DNA of 64,000 bases from an uncultured bacterium (GTDB lineage Bacteria > Muiribacteriota > Ozemobacteria > Ozemobacterales > Ozemobacteraceae): contig CALEDQ010000008.1 in assembly GCA_937949615.1 (NCBI GenBank), forward strand, positions 124,001-188,000. The letters run 5' to 3'. Of this stretch, positions 8,171 through 17,768 are shown piece by piece. The translations under genes were made by a program, and so were the position numbers. Below the pieces are notes generated by a model. The model saw nothing but the letters and a program-made list of their open reading frames with translations. It did no database searches and was not told where the DNA came from. The first letter of the stretch is position 1. Each line of letters begins with the position of its first letter.

Positions 8171-9409
8171 ATGGCAATTGTACGCCCATTCAAAGGTCTG
8201 CGCCCCCCGAAAGATATCGCCGCCAAAGTGGCAGCTTTCCCCTACGACGTCATCAACTCTGATGAAGCCCGTGAACTGGCAAAAGGCAACCCCCAGTCAT
8301 TCCTGCACATCAACAAACCCGAGATTGACCTCGATCCAAAAATCGATCTCTATGACCAGCGCGTCTACGACAAAGCGGTCGAAAACTTCAAAATGTTTCA
8401 GCAGAAAGGCTGGCTGGTTCGCGACGCCGGCGAATGTTTTTATATTTACCGTCAGGTGATGAACGGCCGCGCCCAGACTGGTCTGATGTGCTGCTGCAGC
8501 GCCCAGGAATACTGGGACGGCAAAATCAAACGCCACGAATTCACCCGCAAAGATAAAGAAGAAGATCGTCTGAAACACGTCGACATGACCAACTGCAACG
8601 CCGGCCCGGTTTTTCTTACCTACCCCGCCCGCGCCTCGATCAATGCGATGGTTGATCAGATCACAAAGAATGCCCCCGAAGTCGATTTTACCTCGGAAGA
8701 CGGCATTCAGCATGTTCTCTGGGTCGTTAAAGATGCTGAATGGGGCAAAAAGATAACTGCCGAATTTGCCCAGATCCCGGCCCTTTATGTTGCCGACGGG
8801 CACCACCGCACCCAGGCTGCCGCCCGTGTTGCTAAAGTGCGCTCCGAAAAGAATCCGAAACATACCGGCAATGAAGAATACAATTTCTTCATGTCGGTCA
8901 TTTTCCCGCACAATCATCTGCTGATCATGGACTACAACCGCGCCGTGCATGACCTCAACGGTCTGAGCGAAGCCGATTTTCTCAAAAAGGTCGGCGAAAA
9001 GTTCACCGTCGAAAAGCAGGAATACAAAAAGCCTACCGCAGCCAACACCTTCGGCATGTATCTCAAGGGCACCTGGTACAAGCTGACTGCCAAACCAGGC
9101 TCTTTCGACGCCAAAGACCCGGTCAAGAGCCTCGATGTGTCGATCATGCAGGATAACCTGCTCAACCCGATCCTCGGCATCGGCGACCCCCGCACCGACA
9201 AGCGCATTGACTTTATCGGTGGCATCAGAGGTATTAAAGAGCTCGAAAGAATCGTTGACAACGGCAAATTCGTCGTCGCTTTTGCAATGTTCCCGACCTC
9301 GATAGAACAGCTGATGAAAATTGCCGACAGCGGTGAAGTCATGCCACCAAAATCAACCTGGTTCGAACCCAAACTCAGATCAGGCATGGTAATTCACACC
9401 CTCGACTGA
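8171..9409 (+). CDS. DUF1015 family protein
   Basis: The 412-residue soluble protein matches the DUF1015 family over its whole length: the N-terminal 'VRPFKGLRPPKDIAAKVAA-PYDVI' block, the 'SFLHINKPEIDL' block, and the hallmark 'YVADGHHRTQAA' near residue 210. The family is widespread in anaerobes and often adjoins serine or phosphoglycerate metabolism genes, but I know of no settled activity; the conserved GHHR motif hints at a nucleotide or phosphate-transfer role. Here it has its own promoter, a strong AAGGAG ribosome site and a strong terminator, so it is transcribed mainly alone. Codon use is clean and the gene is probably well expressed. Confidence 0.9.
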   Translation: MAIVRPFKGLRPPKDIAAKVAAFPYDVINSDEARELAKGNPQSFLHINKPEIDLDPKIDLYDQRVYDKAVENFKMFQQKGWLVRDAGECFYIYRQVMNGRAQTGLMCCCSAQEYWDGKIKRHEFTRKDKEEDRLKHVDMTNCNAGPVFLTYPARASINAMVDQITKNAPEVDFTSEDGIQHVLWVVKDAEWGKKITAEFAQIPALYVADGHHRTQAAARVAKVRSEKNPKHTGNEEYNFFMSVIFPHNHLLIMDYNRAVHDLNGLSEADFLKKVGEKFTVEKQEYKKPTAANTFGMYLKGTWYKLTAKPGSFDAKDPVKSLDVSIMQDNLLNPILGIGDPRTDKRIDFIGGIRGIKELERIVDNGKFVVAFAMFPTSIEQLMKIADSGEVMPPKSTWFEPKLRSGMVIHTLD

Positions 9410-9426
9410 TTAATTGACTTGCCTGT

Positions 9427-9477
9427 CAGGGCTCAACGCTTTATCTTTAGTTAAAGCATTGAGCCCTGATTCTTTTT
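9427..9477 (+). terminator. Strong rho-independent terminator after the DUF1015 gene
   Basis: A 17-bp stem with one mismatch (arms 9427-9443 and 9452-9468, loop of 8 bases) is followed by ATTCTTTTTC. It lies 14-23 bases before the ferredoxin start, so ferredoxin expression depends on read-through or on a promoter I cannot see. Confidence 0.85.
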
Positions 9478-9490
9478 CTGGAGCAAAAAC

Positions 9491-9676
9491 ATGAAAGCAT
9501 TTGTTGACCATGATATCTGCATCGGCTGCGGCCAGTGCGAAATGATCTGCCCCGAGGTTTTCAAGCTGAACGATGGCAAATCGACCGTAATTCAGAAACC
9601 GGTTGCACCAGAAAATGAAGCAGCAGCAAAACAGGCGGCAGATTCGTGCCCGACCTCGGCTATTTCGCTCAGCTGA
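9491..9676 (+). CDS. Single-cluster [4Fe-4S] ferredoxin
   Basis: A 61-residue ferredoxin of the Thermotoga type. Cys10, Cys13 and Cys16 (CxxCxxC) and Cys53 (in SCP) can ligate one [4Fe-4S] cluster. Cys20 is present, but its usual disulfide partner is not obvious. It is a small cytosolic electron carrier for low-potential reactions. The gene sits directly behind the DUF1015 terminator and seven bases before the kinase gene, so it probably shares a transcript with the following three genes. The redox partner is unknown; the flavoprotein at 18.6 kb or the hydrogenase-like protein at 59.8 kb are candidates only by type. Confidence 0.93.
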   Translation: MKAFVDHDICIGCGQCEMICPEVFKLNDGKSTVIQKPVAPENEAAAKQAADSCPTSAISLS

Positions 9677-9682
9677 ACCGAA

Positions 9683-10564
9683 ATGTTTCGCCACCCGATA
9701 AAGCGTATCGCGGCAATTCATGACCTTTCAGGCTTTGGCCGTGTTTCGCTGACCGTCGCCATCCCCATTCTTTCGTCGATGGGGCTGCAGGTCTGCCCTC
9801 TGCCAACCGCAGTTCTCTCATCAAATACAGAGTTCCCGGGTTTCTGTTTCGTCGACCTGACTGCCAACATGCGCGCCATGATCGACCACTGGAAATCGAT
9901 GAACCTGACCTTTGACGCGATCTACAGCGGCTTTCTCGGTTCACACCTGCAGATCGAAATCGTCAAAGAGTTCATCGATCACTTTAAAAATCCGAATCAG
10001 CTGGTTGTCGTCGACCCGGTTCTCGGAGACGACGGCAAACTCTACGATTCGATGACCCCCGATATGGTCAGCGAAATGAAAACGCTGATCTCACGGGCCG
10101 ATCTGATAACCCCGAATCTGACTGAAGCCTGCGCCCTGCTCGACATGAAATACACAGAGAAAATGCCCGAGAGCGAGCTGAAAAAGGTGCTCAAAGCTCT
10201 CAGCGAAAAAGGCCCCGGGATTGTCATCATCACCAATGTCAACAAGTCAGATCGCAAAAAACAGACCTTCGTTTATGCCTACAATCGCGCTGACCGCCGC
10301 ACCTGGAAAGTCCAGTGCGATTATATTCCCGCCAATTACCCAGGGACCGGCGACACCTTCACCAGTGTCGTCACCGGCTGTCTGATGCAGGGCGACAGCC
10401 TGCCGGTCGCCCTCGACCGCGCGGTACAGTTTATTTCAGTCGCAGTCAGAGCGACTTACGGGCATACTCATGACCCACGCGCCGGCATTTTTCTTGAAAA
10501 AGTGCTGCCCAACCTGAGCGCTCCGTTCAGGCCAGGCTGTTTCGAACTTCTTGAACAGGAGTGA
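9683..10564 (+). CDS. Pyridoxamine kinase family protein
   Basis: The 293-residue protein belongs to the PfkB/ribokinase superfamily, pyridoxamine kinase branch, which phosphorylates vitamin B6 forms with ATP in the salvage pathway. Seen in order: 'AAIHDLSGFGRVSLT' near the start, 'PLPTAVLSSNTEFP', 'VVVDPVLGDDGKLY' and 'ITPNLTEACALL', then the anion-hole and catalytic motif 'PGTGDTF' whose Asp acts as base. The order and the bacterial-specific 'GFGRVSLTVAIPILSSMG' start fit the anaerobe-type 'pyridoxamine kinase' rather than PfkB sugar kinases. It follows the ferredoxin by 6 bases and precedes a HAD phosphatase with a suitably spaced AGGAG. Exact substrate is inferred from family only. Confidence 0.85.
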   Translation: MFRHPIKRIAAIHDLSGFGRVSLTVAIPILSSMGLQVCPLPTAVLSSNTEFPGFCFVDLTANMRAMIDHWKSMNLTFDAIYSGFLGSHLQIEIVKEFIDHFKNPNQLVVVDPVLGDDGKLYDSMTPDMVSEMKTLISRADLITPNLTEACALLDMKYTEKMPESELKKVLKALSEKGPGIVIITNVNKSDRKKQTFVYAYNRADRRTWKVQCDYIPANYPGTGDTFTSVVTGCLMQGDSLPVALDRAVQFISVAVRATYGHTHDPRAGIFLEKVLPNLSAPFRPGCFELLEQE

Positions 10565-10571
10565 TAGCAAA

Positions 10572-11396
10572 ATGCCACGCGGCATGGTTTTAACCGATCT
10601 CGACGGCACCTTTCTCAACAGCTCGGGCCGGATCAGCACCGAGAATCTTGCCATGCTGCAACGACTCGGCGACAATGACATCGTCAGAGTGGCCGCCACC
10701 GGCCGCACTCTGCACTCATCGCGCGAGGTGGTAAAACACGACCTGCCTTTTGACTACCTGGTTTTCTCAACCGGTGCCGGCATCTGCTCATTCGAAGACG
10801 ACCATGTTATCTGCGCCCATGAACTCGGCCGCCACGATATTCACGCCCTTTCAGAATTTTTTCTCGAATGTGAGGTCGATTTTTCGATTCACCACCCGAT
10901 ACCGGAGAACCACCGGTTCCACTGGTTTGCCGCACCAGAGCCATCTTCTGACCTGCTGTCGCGACTGCATTATCTGAAAGAATTCGCCACTCAGGGGCCC
11001 TATCAGCAGCTTTCGCGCGCCACCCAGTTTCTTGCAATCTCTACTGACGGGCTGGCAATCATCGAAGAGCTGCAGAGGAGATTTCCGAATTTGAGCATCA
11101 TCAGAACCACGTCACCAATCGATGGCCGACACGTCTGGATCGAAGTTTTTCATCCGCACGCCTCAAAAGGGCTTGCCGCCAGATGGCTGTGCGAGGAACT
11201 CGGTATCGAGCAGCGCCACACCATGAGTATCGGCAACGATTACAACGACATCGCCATGCTTGAATGGACCAACCGGGGCTTTGTCGTCGCCAACGGGCCT
11301 GACGACCTGCGAAAACGCTTTCTTGCAGCTCCCGCCAATGATGAGCACGGCTTCGCGATTGCGGCCGAACAATGGCTGCAGGAGCTCAATCGATGA
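10572..11396 (+). CDS. HAD family (Cof-type, IIB) hydrolase
   Basis: A 274-residue phosphatase of the haloacid dehalogenase superfamily with a IIB cap. Motif I is 'LTDLDGTFL' (nucleophile Asp and acid/base Asp), motif II 'AATGRT', motif III the Lys in 'HASKGLAARWL', and motif IV 'SIGNDYNDIAML' with the metal-binding Asps. Such enzymes dephosphorylate sugar phosphates, nucleotides or pyridoxal phosphate. The neighbouring B6 kinase makes a PLP-related substrate plausible but unproven. The ATG at 10572 is chosen for the AGGAG site ten bases upstream, which lies in the end of the kinase gene. The next gene starts in an ATGA overlap. Confidence 0.88.
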   Translation: MPRGMVLTDLDGTFLNSSGRISTENLAMLQRLGDNDIVRVAATGRTLHSSREVVKHDLPFDYLVFSTGAGICSFEDDHVICAHELGRHDIHALSEFFLECEVDFSIHHPIPENHRFHWFAAPEPSSDLLSRLHYLKEFATQGPYQQLSRATQFLAISTDGLAIIEELQRRFPNLSIIRTTSPIDGRHVWIEVFHPHASKGLAARWLCEELGIEQRHTMSIGNDYNDIAMLEWTNRGFVVANGPDDLRKRFLAAPANDEHGFAIAAEQWLQELNR

Positions 11397-11872
11397 TCTA
11401 CCTGCTGACCGGGCCGGTGAATTGTGGCAAAACTTCATGGATTCTCTGCGATTATCAGAATTTTCCGGAAGCCGACGGGTTTGCCAGCAAAAAGGTCTGG
11501 GCCGGCACAGAGCTCGCCGGTTACGACCTTTTTCATCTCAAAACCGGCCTGACATGCCCTCTGATCCGCACGCTCGCTCATCTTCCGCCCAGCTGGGATG
11601 AAGCGGCCCGCCTCAACGACCGTTTCAGTTTCAGCAACGCCGGCTTTCTCTTCGCCCGGCACATTACCCAGAATGCGATACTGAACAACGTCAGACGCTT
11701 CTATCTTGACGAAGCCGGTCATCTTGAACTCCAGGGCAGTGGCTTTCATCATCTGCTTGAAGCCCTGATCGGGGCCGATATCGACCTGGTGATTGTCGTA
11801 CGCGAAACCCTGATTGAACGCTTCGTGGCCACCTATGGCATTTCCGAATATGAATTGATCAGATCTTTCTGA
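11393..11872 (+). CDS. Small P-loop NTPase, THEP1/NTPase_1-like
   Basis: This 159-residue protein has a Walker A at residues 7-14 (GPVNCGKT) and a Walker B-like 'RFYLDEAGHLEL', a pattern close to the nucleoside-triphosphatase THEP1 family ('DEIGxxEL'). It is otherwise short and without added domains. It overlaps the HAD gene by ATGA and is the last gene of the operon; its 3' end overlaps the convergent cyclase gene by 14 bases. The family hydrolyses NTPs in vitro and its physiological role is uncertain. The start at 11393 was preferred over in-frame alternatives 21 bases upstream because of the coupled overlap. Confidence 0.75.
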   Translation: MIYLLTGPVNCGKTSWILCDYQNFPEADGFASKKVWAGTELAGYDLFHLKTGLTCPLIRTLAHLPPSWDEAARLNDRFSFSNAGFLFARHITQNAILNNVRRFYLDEAGHLELQGSGFHHLLEALIGADIDLVIVVRETLIERFVATYGISEYELIRSF

Positions 11873-14800
11873 AAAGACGCGCTTTTTCTGCCTTGCCCTT
11901 AAGTGCCGTTTCGCCGTGCAGCACAAAAGCAGAAGCATCGGGCAGGCCTTTAACAAATCTTTCAGAATAAAGGCAGCGCGAATCAGGCAATTTTTCTGCT
12001 TCTTTCTGAATTCTCGCCGATACATTCACGGCGTCACCAATGACGGTAAAATCACGCTTTGAGCCAAAGCCCAGCATGCCGCTGATTACTCTGCCGGCAT
12101 TGACGCCGGTTGCCATTGAAAAATTCAGGCTGCCTGAATTTTCGGCGGCCACAATACGTTCGGCGGCTCTGATAGCCGACTGACGCGCCTCTACCGCCCG
12201 GCCATCTTCAATCGGAAACACGCCCAGCACCTTGTCGCCGATCAGTTTATCAATATCGCCACCTTCTTCAAGAATAATTCTGCAGATCATGGCAACCTGC
12301 TCTTTCAGCATCTTAAAAAGATGCCCGGTGCCTTCGGAACTGAGACGGGCGGTAAAATCGAGACTGCCGCAGAAAATAAAAACAAATTCGCGCCAGGCAC
12401 CGGCGAGACCATCACCACTCGACACTGCCTGTCTGGCACTTCGCGACAGCATTTTCCCCATTGTTTCTTTTTCAGCAAGGCTTCTGGCAAACCGGTCATA
12501 AGAACGGCAAAGCTGCCCCAGCTCGTCTTCGCGGTCTAAACCAATGCGAAAGGCATAGTTTTCAAGACCAATCTGGCGCATGCCCTCTGCCAGCGCCTGA
12601 ACCGGAACAGTAATGTCGGTGGCAGTCTGCAGACCGATCAGAACAAAAAGCAGAACAGCCATAGCCAGCAGATAATGACTGAAAAGGCTTATTTTTCGAG
12701 TTTCTTCAGCAACCGGCCGCTGCATTGCCGCACCCACCATAAAATTGTGAAATTGCCTGATACCGGGCCGGCCTTCGAGGGTAACCACTTCGTCACCCAC
12801 TTTTTGTTCAAAAGATATGGGCAGGCTCGAGGCGTTGATCCAGCCGGCTGCCTTGTCAAGCCTCAACCCGGGCCATGGCACAAACTGATCTTCGATGCAG
12901 CCATACGAATGATATTCAAGGGTAAAAACAGCCCAGGGTGACTGGTTGCGCTTGGCAATTCTGGTCATGTAACCGCCACCGTTCAAAGTCACCATCCAGG
13001 TAAGAGCCGATTCCGGCTGAAAAATCGAGGGCAATACGAAAGACAGCATCACGGCCGCCCCGGTTGTGATCGCGAACTCAACCGGCATGCCATGGGCAGC
13101 ATTTAATCTGAGATAGGCTTCATCGCCGAAGTTTGATCTAACGTTCTTCATAGCCGCATCAAAAAACAGTTCACCCTTGACATTCTGCATCTGCAGACCA
13201 GAAACACCGGCCTGCGCCGAAAGGTTTTTCAGCAGAAACCTGATCAACTGCCCAAGCAACCCGGAAAACTCGTCTTTGCTCTTGTTTTCACGGTAGGCCA
13301 TCTCATTCTCTGTATGATTTACGAGAATCACATCTCTGACCGTGGCATTCGAACTCCAGTCACCAACCAGATTGATTGCCTTAAAAACCTCGGCAAAATA
13401 ACGATTGAAATCGGCAACAAAATCGCTGCTGCGCATCTCTTTGTCAGAGCGGCCGGCAAGCTCGACGGCTGTCCTGTTTTTACTGTAGCGCTCGAGTTGC
13501 CAGATAACTACCTGCTGATAATAACCCTGGCGCAGCTCAAACTCGTCTAAAAACCTTTTCAATTCAGTTCTCTGTTGATGCAGAAGCGCCTGATGATTTT
13601 CAAAAACAAAAATCTGCGCCACGAAAAAAACCGTGGTCAACGGCACCAGAGCGGTCATAAGAATTGACAAAAGAATCTGGGCGCGAATCGAGCGATTTAC
13701 AAAACTGCCGCCCAGAAAGGTTTTAACTGCAAACCAGATGATCAGAATGGTTGCCGCAAAAAGAGCCAGAATCTGATTTCGCCTCTGCGAACCGTAATCT
13801 TCATCGAGCGAGCTGGCGAGAAGAAACTCACAAGGTCGCCCGCCAACCACGATTTTTTCCGAGTGCAGAAGTTGATTCGTGGAAGAAGCATTGAACAGCT
13901 CATTGCTGTATTCCATGCCGGCAGATGTTTTTACCGCAATTTTGATATCACTGTCGCTGTAGGCCTCGGCCAGCATCGATGGGTTATCACGCAGCTGTTC
14001 AACCGGCACTGTTACAATTACAACCCCCGCAACCCTCGCCAGATCATGCTTGTAAAAAAACAGATCGGGATTCCTCTCTGGCAGAGCAGCACCAGCGAGA
14101 TGCGCCGGAAAAACCTTCATGTAATTCCAGTAAACCGCCTCCAGCTTCTGACCATTGAGAGTCAGACCGGCAAAACCAATTTTTTCGCTGGTCAGAAATT
14201 CCGCCGACTCACTTGAACCAAAAAGTTCAGAAAGAAACGGGTCGATACTGCCACGCAAAAATTTCGCGTCAATTTTTTGATAAACCAGACTCAGATAGCG
14301 GGCCAGCAAAAAAAACTGTTTTTCCTGATTTTCAGTAAGACCGTGTTTGTAGAATATTCCGGCGGCGCCATTTAAACCAGGTTCAAGGTTTATGCCAATC
14401 ACTCTCGTCGGCCGGAAACCAGCCCGCGAAAGACCGGCAAATGTTCGATCGACCTCGCCCCTCATCAGTTCGGCATCGTTTTCTGATGGTTCGAAGGCAA
14501 GCCTGCTCTGCGCTCTTTTGAGGCAACTGTTCATGACTGTCTCAAAAGCGACATAACCGGCACTGTCAGACCTGAGCTGCCTGGCCAGCCGTGCGATCTT
14601 CTGTTCTGCCTGATGCCTGACAACCTCATTTTTTCGCTGCCGACGCCATTCAAAGCCATAAAAAATGCCGACCGTCATAAAAATAGCAAAGACGGCAACG
14701 GCAAACACCAGAAAAAATCGGTTCCAGTCCGTTTTCTTGTGCATTACAGCAGTTTCTGGCACATCAACAGCAGACGCACTGTTGTCAATGACTCTGAGCA

Positions 14801-17768
14801 TTTCCAGGCCCGCAAATTCCTCATTTATTTTTCTTATCTGATGCTGGTCTGGCTGCAGCGAAAACACTTCACCCTCTTCATCAATTTTGCATACCCTGAT
14901 GCCGGGTTCGATCAAAGCGGCAACATCGCCGGAAAAGGCTATCGGAAGGTCTCGGCACTTTTTGGTAGCCGCTTCATTGTTGGCTGCCACAGCGAAAGCC
15001 TCGCCGATAATGCTGTAGTCCAGGCGGGTATCATCACTGCCGACATGCCCGGCATGAAATTCGCCGCAGGCAAGGCCGACCCCTGAAGAATAGGAAAATA
15101 ACCCACGATTGCGCCTATGCTGGTTGATTTCCAGCATCGCCTTCTGCATTTTTACCGCGGCAGAAATTGCATTCAAAGCAACGACCCTGCCGTCTGGTCC
15201 TTCAAAAATCGCCTCGACCGCATCGCCGATAAATTTGTATATCCGACCACCCGAGCCATTTATTACCTCTGACATGGCAGCGAAATGATGGTTCAGCATT
15301 TCGGTTATTTCGTGGGTCTGGTGAGTTTCACAGAGTGTCGTAAACCCCCTGATGTCAGAAACCAGCGCAATACCCCGAAAAGAACGACTCTGAATCTGAC
15401 CCGCCGTCTCAGAATTTTTTGCCAGAGCCTCAACCGCATGATCAGACAGCAAAGCCGACAGTCGTTCTCTCTCTTTCAAACCCTCGACCATTTTTCCGAA
15501 TTCACCGGTCAGGCTGGCAAGTTCATCTTTTCCCGCAACGGTCAGGTTGAAGTTGTAATCTCCCTGCGAAACCTTATCGAGAGCTGTCTTCAGGGCAGTT
15601 ATCGGCTGCAGAAGCAATGTTGCAACAAACCTGGCGCACAAACCTGCAATCAGCAGTGAAATAACTATCAATATTTCGAAAGTTCGCCGACGCATCGAAC
15701 TGTCATGCTCAATCTGATGGTGGCCGGCAATGCCGGCTACGATTAATTCTGAATTCTGACCATAAGGCATGGCAACCACCGTCATGCCATTCAGATGATT
15801 TTTTACAGTGCCCCCTCTGGCTGCCGCAGTTTCAGCAAGTCTTGCGGCTACCGAGAAGCCCTGGGCGGCAAGATCGTCGTTTTCCGGTCGATAAAGGATT
15901 CTGAGACCCTGGGGAGTATTCCGGAAGGCGATAAACGAAAAATCAGCAAAATCACGACGAAAGCCTTCGATGGCGAGCGAAACCGATTTTTCGAAAAGCT
16001 GGCCTTCATCCCATAAAAGAAAGAGAATTGCGATCGGAAAATCGGCAATTTCGATCAGGTCATAAATAAGTTTCGCCGTCATTTCGCCTGATTTCTGGCC
16101 GATACAGAAGTTGCGGCGCTTTTCTATTTCGTGGCTGAAATTATTGCCTGTAAGAGAACTGTAGGCCTGCGAACCAAATTTTTCTTCGTCTGAAACCTCA
16201 AATGCCGGCAGTTTTTCATCAGGCTTCTTCTTGAGAATCAGTTTTCGCATGTTCTCGATTATCGGGGAGCGATACACGCCAAAAATATTTTTCAGTCGGC
16301 TTTTAGAAGCGGCATCGCTGGCAAATTCAAGCCCTTTGCCGGCATTGTCGAGAAGCATGAAGCCAATGAGAGGCAATGCCGGATCATGCGAAGAGAACTC
16401 AGCAAGAATGTATTTTTTTACAACCTCTGAGGCATGACCATGCTGACTGATAAGCTGCGCAAGCTTTGTGTCAGAAAACAACCGGCGCGCAACCTTCTGA
16501 TAATCGTCCTGTAACTGCATGCGGGTGCTTTCAACCAGACGCAGGCAGCCTTCCAGATTGTCGGCAATCTGGTTGCGGGCCGAACGCTCTGTCTGCATAT
16601 GGTAGGCAACCGCAGAAATACCGAGAAAACCCAGCGGAAAAGTTGCTGCCAGAAAATACAGCATCAAAAACCTTCTGTTCAGCGACATTTCTGGCCATAT
16701 ATTCAGAATCAGGCCGCGACAGACCAGTAATACCCATATAAAACCGGTACACATGTCGAGAAATTCAAGCCAGAACGGCAGCGGTGCGGCAGGTGGCTGT
16801 CTCGCCGCAAACACCGAAAGATGGTTCATTCCAAGGCCCAGATGGCTGAAAATTCTGTATCTCCCCAGAGTTGCCGGGGCCGGCGGGCCGTTCTCCATCC
16901 AGCTTATGCGATCGTAAAAAAGGTGTCTGACCTCCTTTTCCCGCCAGCTTCTGAAAAGGCCTGACCTGATGAGCTTGTCAGAGCCAACCACCGGATCTTT
17001 GAATTTCAGCACCGGAACGAAAGCACCGACACCATTTCCCCGTCCCCGGCATTCTTCGGCAGCAGCCTGCAGCGCAGAGATGCGCGTAGCTTCAAGCACC
17101 TCAGCGGTCATCATGTAACCATAGCCAGTGCCGTCAGGCTTTTCGTAATAATCCCAGACAAACCAGTGCGGCCGCCGGCCGTGCAGAATATTGCAGGTGC
17201 GACCTTTCATGCTGCCGGCAACTGCGTCGGTACTGATGCCGACCCCAAAATAATTCTCGGCGATTTTGTCGCGCTGCCGCTTCAGGCTGTCAGGCAGAGC
17301 CCGCCCTTTATGCTGATCGACGAGGTGGTTGAACAGCATGCCCATGGCGCGGCGACTTTCAACTTTGTCGCTGTGCGCATGCAGCATTTCAAATTCAGTC
17401 TTTGCCACCCCTCTGCCAAAAACATGCAGCTTGAAGTCAGGAAAAACCTGGCCAATGTCGGCAAACAGAGAGCTCTGCAGCTGTTGCCAGCCAGCCTGGT
17501 CAGTAAGCCTGTTCCCGGCAATCGTCAGTTTATCGATAATCTGGCCGCCGAAACGATTCAGGCGATACTCAGCCGTTGAACTGCGGGTCAGGGCCTCCAG
17601 CTCCTGCTGCGCCGTTTCAGCCAGTTCACGTTCTTTCCAGCTCTGTTCGATTCTGGCCAGAAATCTGAACCCGACGTTCAGAGCCAGAACCGGCAAAAGC
17701 CACATGATAAACGGCAGCATTCTCAACCAGAAGTTGCTTCGCTTTTTTCCGATCGCCTTTTCCCTCAT
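11859..17768 (-). CDS. Giant tandem class III adenylate cyclase with two membrane-sensor-HAMP-cyclase halves
   Basis: The 1969-residue protein repeats one plan twice: N-terminal helix, large extracytoplasmic region, membrane helices, HAMP, cytosolic cyclase domain. Domain 1 (about 795-960) keeps both metal-binding aspartates (Asp805 in VSDIRGFT, Asp849 in FIGDAV) and Lys845, but the transition-state Asn and Arg are Ala926 and Asn930. Domain 2 (about 1795-1960) has Gly1801 instead of the first Asp but keeps Asp1845, Lys1841, Thr1908, Asn1915 and Arg1919 (VIGDAVNVSARIQ). Together they could build one complete ATP site and one dead site, as C1 and C2 do in animal adenylyl cyclases. Lys plus Thr at the purine positions fits bicarbonate-responsive class IIIb cyclases. 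The ATG at 17768 is preferred to a TTG 24 bases upstream. It stands alone, convergent with the NTPase gene. Confidence 0.9.
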   Translation of the reverse strand: MREKAIGKKRSNFWLRMLPFIMWLLPVLALNVGFRFLARIEQSWKERELAETAQQELEALTRSSTAEYRLNRFGGQIIDKLTIAGNRLTDQAGWQQLQSSLFADIGQVFPDFKLHVFGRGVAKTEFEMLHAHSDKVESRRAMGMLFNHLVDQHKGRALPDSLKRQRDKIAENYFGVGISTDAVAGSMKGRTCNILHGRRPHWFVWDYYEKPDGTGYGYMMTAEVLEATRISALQAAAEECRGRGNGVGAFVPVLKFKDPVVGSDKLIRSGLFRSWREKEVRHLFYDRISWMENGPPAPATLGRYRIFSHLGLGMNHLSVFAARQPPAAPLPFWLEFLDMCTGFIWVLLVCRGLILNIWPEMSLNRRFLMLYFLAATFPLGFLGISAVAYHMQTERSARNQIADNLEGCLRLVESTRMQLQDDYQKVARRLFSDTKLAQLISQHGHASEVVKKYILAEFSSHDPALPLIGFMLLDNAGKGLEFASDAASKSRLKNIFGVYRSPIIENMRKLILKKKPDEKLPAFEVSDEEKFGSQAYSSLTGNNFSHEIEKRRNFCIGQKSGEMTAKLIYDLIEIADFPIAILFLLWDEGQLFEKSVSLAIEGFRRDFADFSFIAFRNTPQGLRILYRPENDDLAAQGFSVAARLAETAAARGGTVKNHLNGMTVVAMPYGQNSELIVAGIAGHHQIEHDSSMRRRTFEILIVISLLIAGLCARFVATLLLQPITALKTALDKVSQGDYNFNLTVAGKDELASLTGEFGKMVEGLKERERLSALLSDHAVEALAKNSETAGQIQSRSFRGIALVSDIRGFTTLCETHQTHEITEMLNHHFAAMSEVINGSGGRIYKFIGDAVEAIFEGPDGRVVALNAISAAVKMQKAMLEINQHRRNRGLFSYSSGVGLACGEFHAGHVGSDDTRLDYSIIGEAFAVAANNEAATKKCRDLPIAFSGDVAALIEPGIRVCKIDEEGEVFSLQPDQHQIRKINEEFAGLEMLRVIDNSASAVDVPETAVMHKKTDWNRFFLVFAVAVFAIFMTVGIFYGFEWRRQRKNEVVRHQAEQKIARLARQLRSDSAGYVAFETVMNSCLKRAQSRLAFEPSENDAELMRGEVDRTFAGLSRAGFRPTRVIGINLEPGLNGAAGIFYKHGLTENQEKQFFLLARYLSLVYQKIDAKFLRGSIDPFLSELFGSSESAEFLTSEKIGFAGLTLNGQKLEAVYWNYMKVFPAHLAGAALPERNPDLFFYKHDLARVAGVVIVTVPVEQLRDNPSMLAEAYSDSDIKIAVKTSAGMEYSNELFNASSTNQLLHSEKIVVGGRPCEFLLASSLDEDYGSQRRNQILALFAATILIIWFAVKTFLGGSFVNRSIRAQILLSILMTALVPLTTVFFVAQIFVFENHQALLHQQRTELKRFLDEFELRQGYYQQVVIWQLERYSKNRTAVELAGRSDKEMRSSDFVADFNRYFAEVFKAINLVGDWSSNATVRDVILVNHTENEMAYRENKSKDEFSGLLGQLIRFLLKNLSAQAGVSGLQMQNVKGELFFDAAMKNVRSNFGDEAYLRLNAAHGMPVEFAITTGAAVMLSFVLPSIFQPESALTWMVTLNGGGYMTRIAKRNQSPWAVFTLEYHSYGCIEDQFVPWPGLRLDKAAGWINASSLPISFEQKVGDEVVTLEGRPGIRQFHNFMVGAAMQRPVAEETRKISLFSHYLLAMAVLLFVLIGLQTATDITVPVQALAEGMRQIGLENYAFRIGLDREDELGQLCRSYDRFARSLAEKETMGKMLSRSARQAVSSGDGLAGAWREFVFIFCGSLDFTARLSSEGTGHLFKMLKEQVAMICRIILEEGGDIDKLIGDKVLGVFPIEDGRAVEARQSAIRAAERIVAAENSGSLNFSMATGVNAGRVISGMLGFGSKRDFTVIGDAVNVSARIQKEAEKLPDSRCLYSERFVKGLPDASAFVLHGETALKGKAEKARLFRKI

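Noticed and set aside
8297..8950. A 217-codon minus-strand frame opposite the DUF1015 gene
   Set aside because: Shadow of a conserved family on the other strand, without its own ribosome site.
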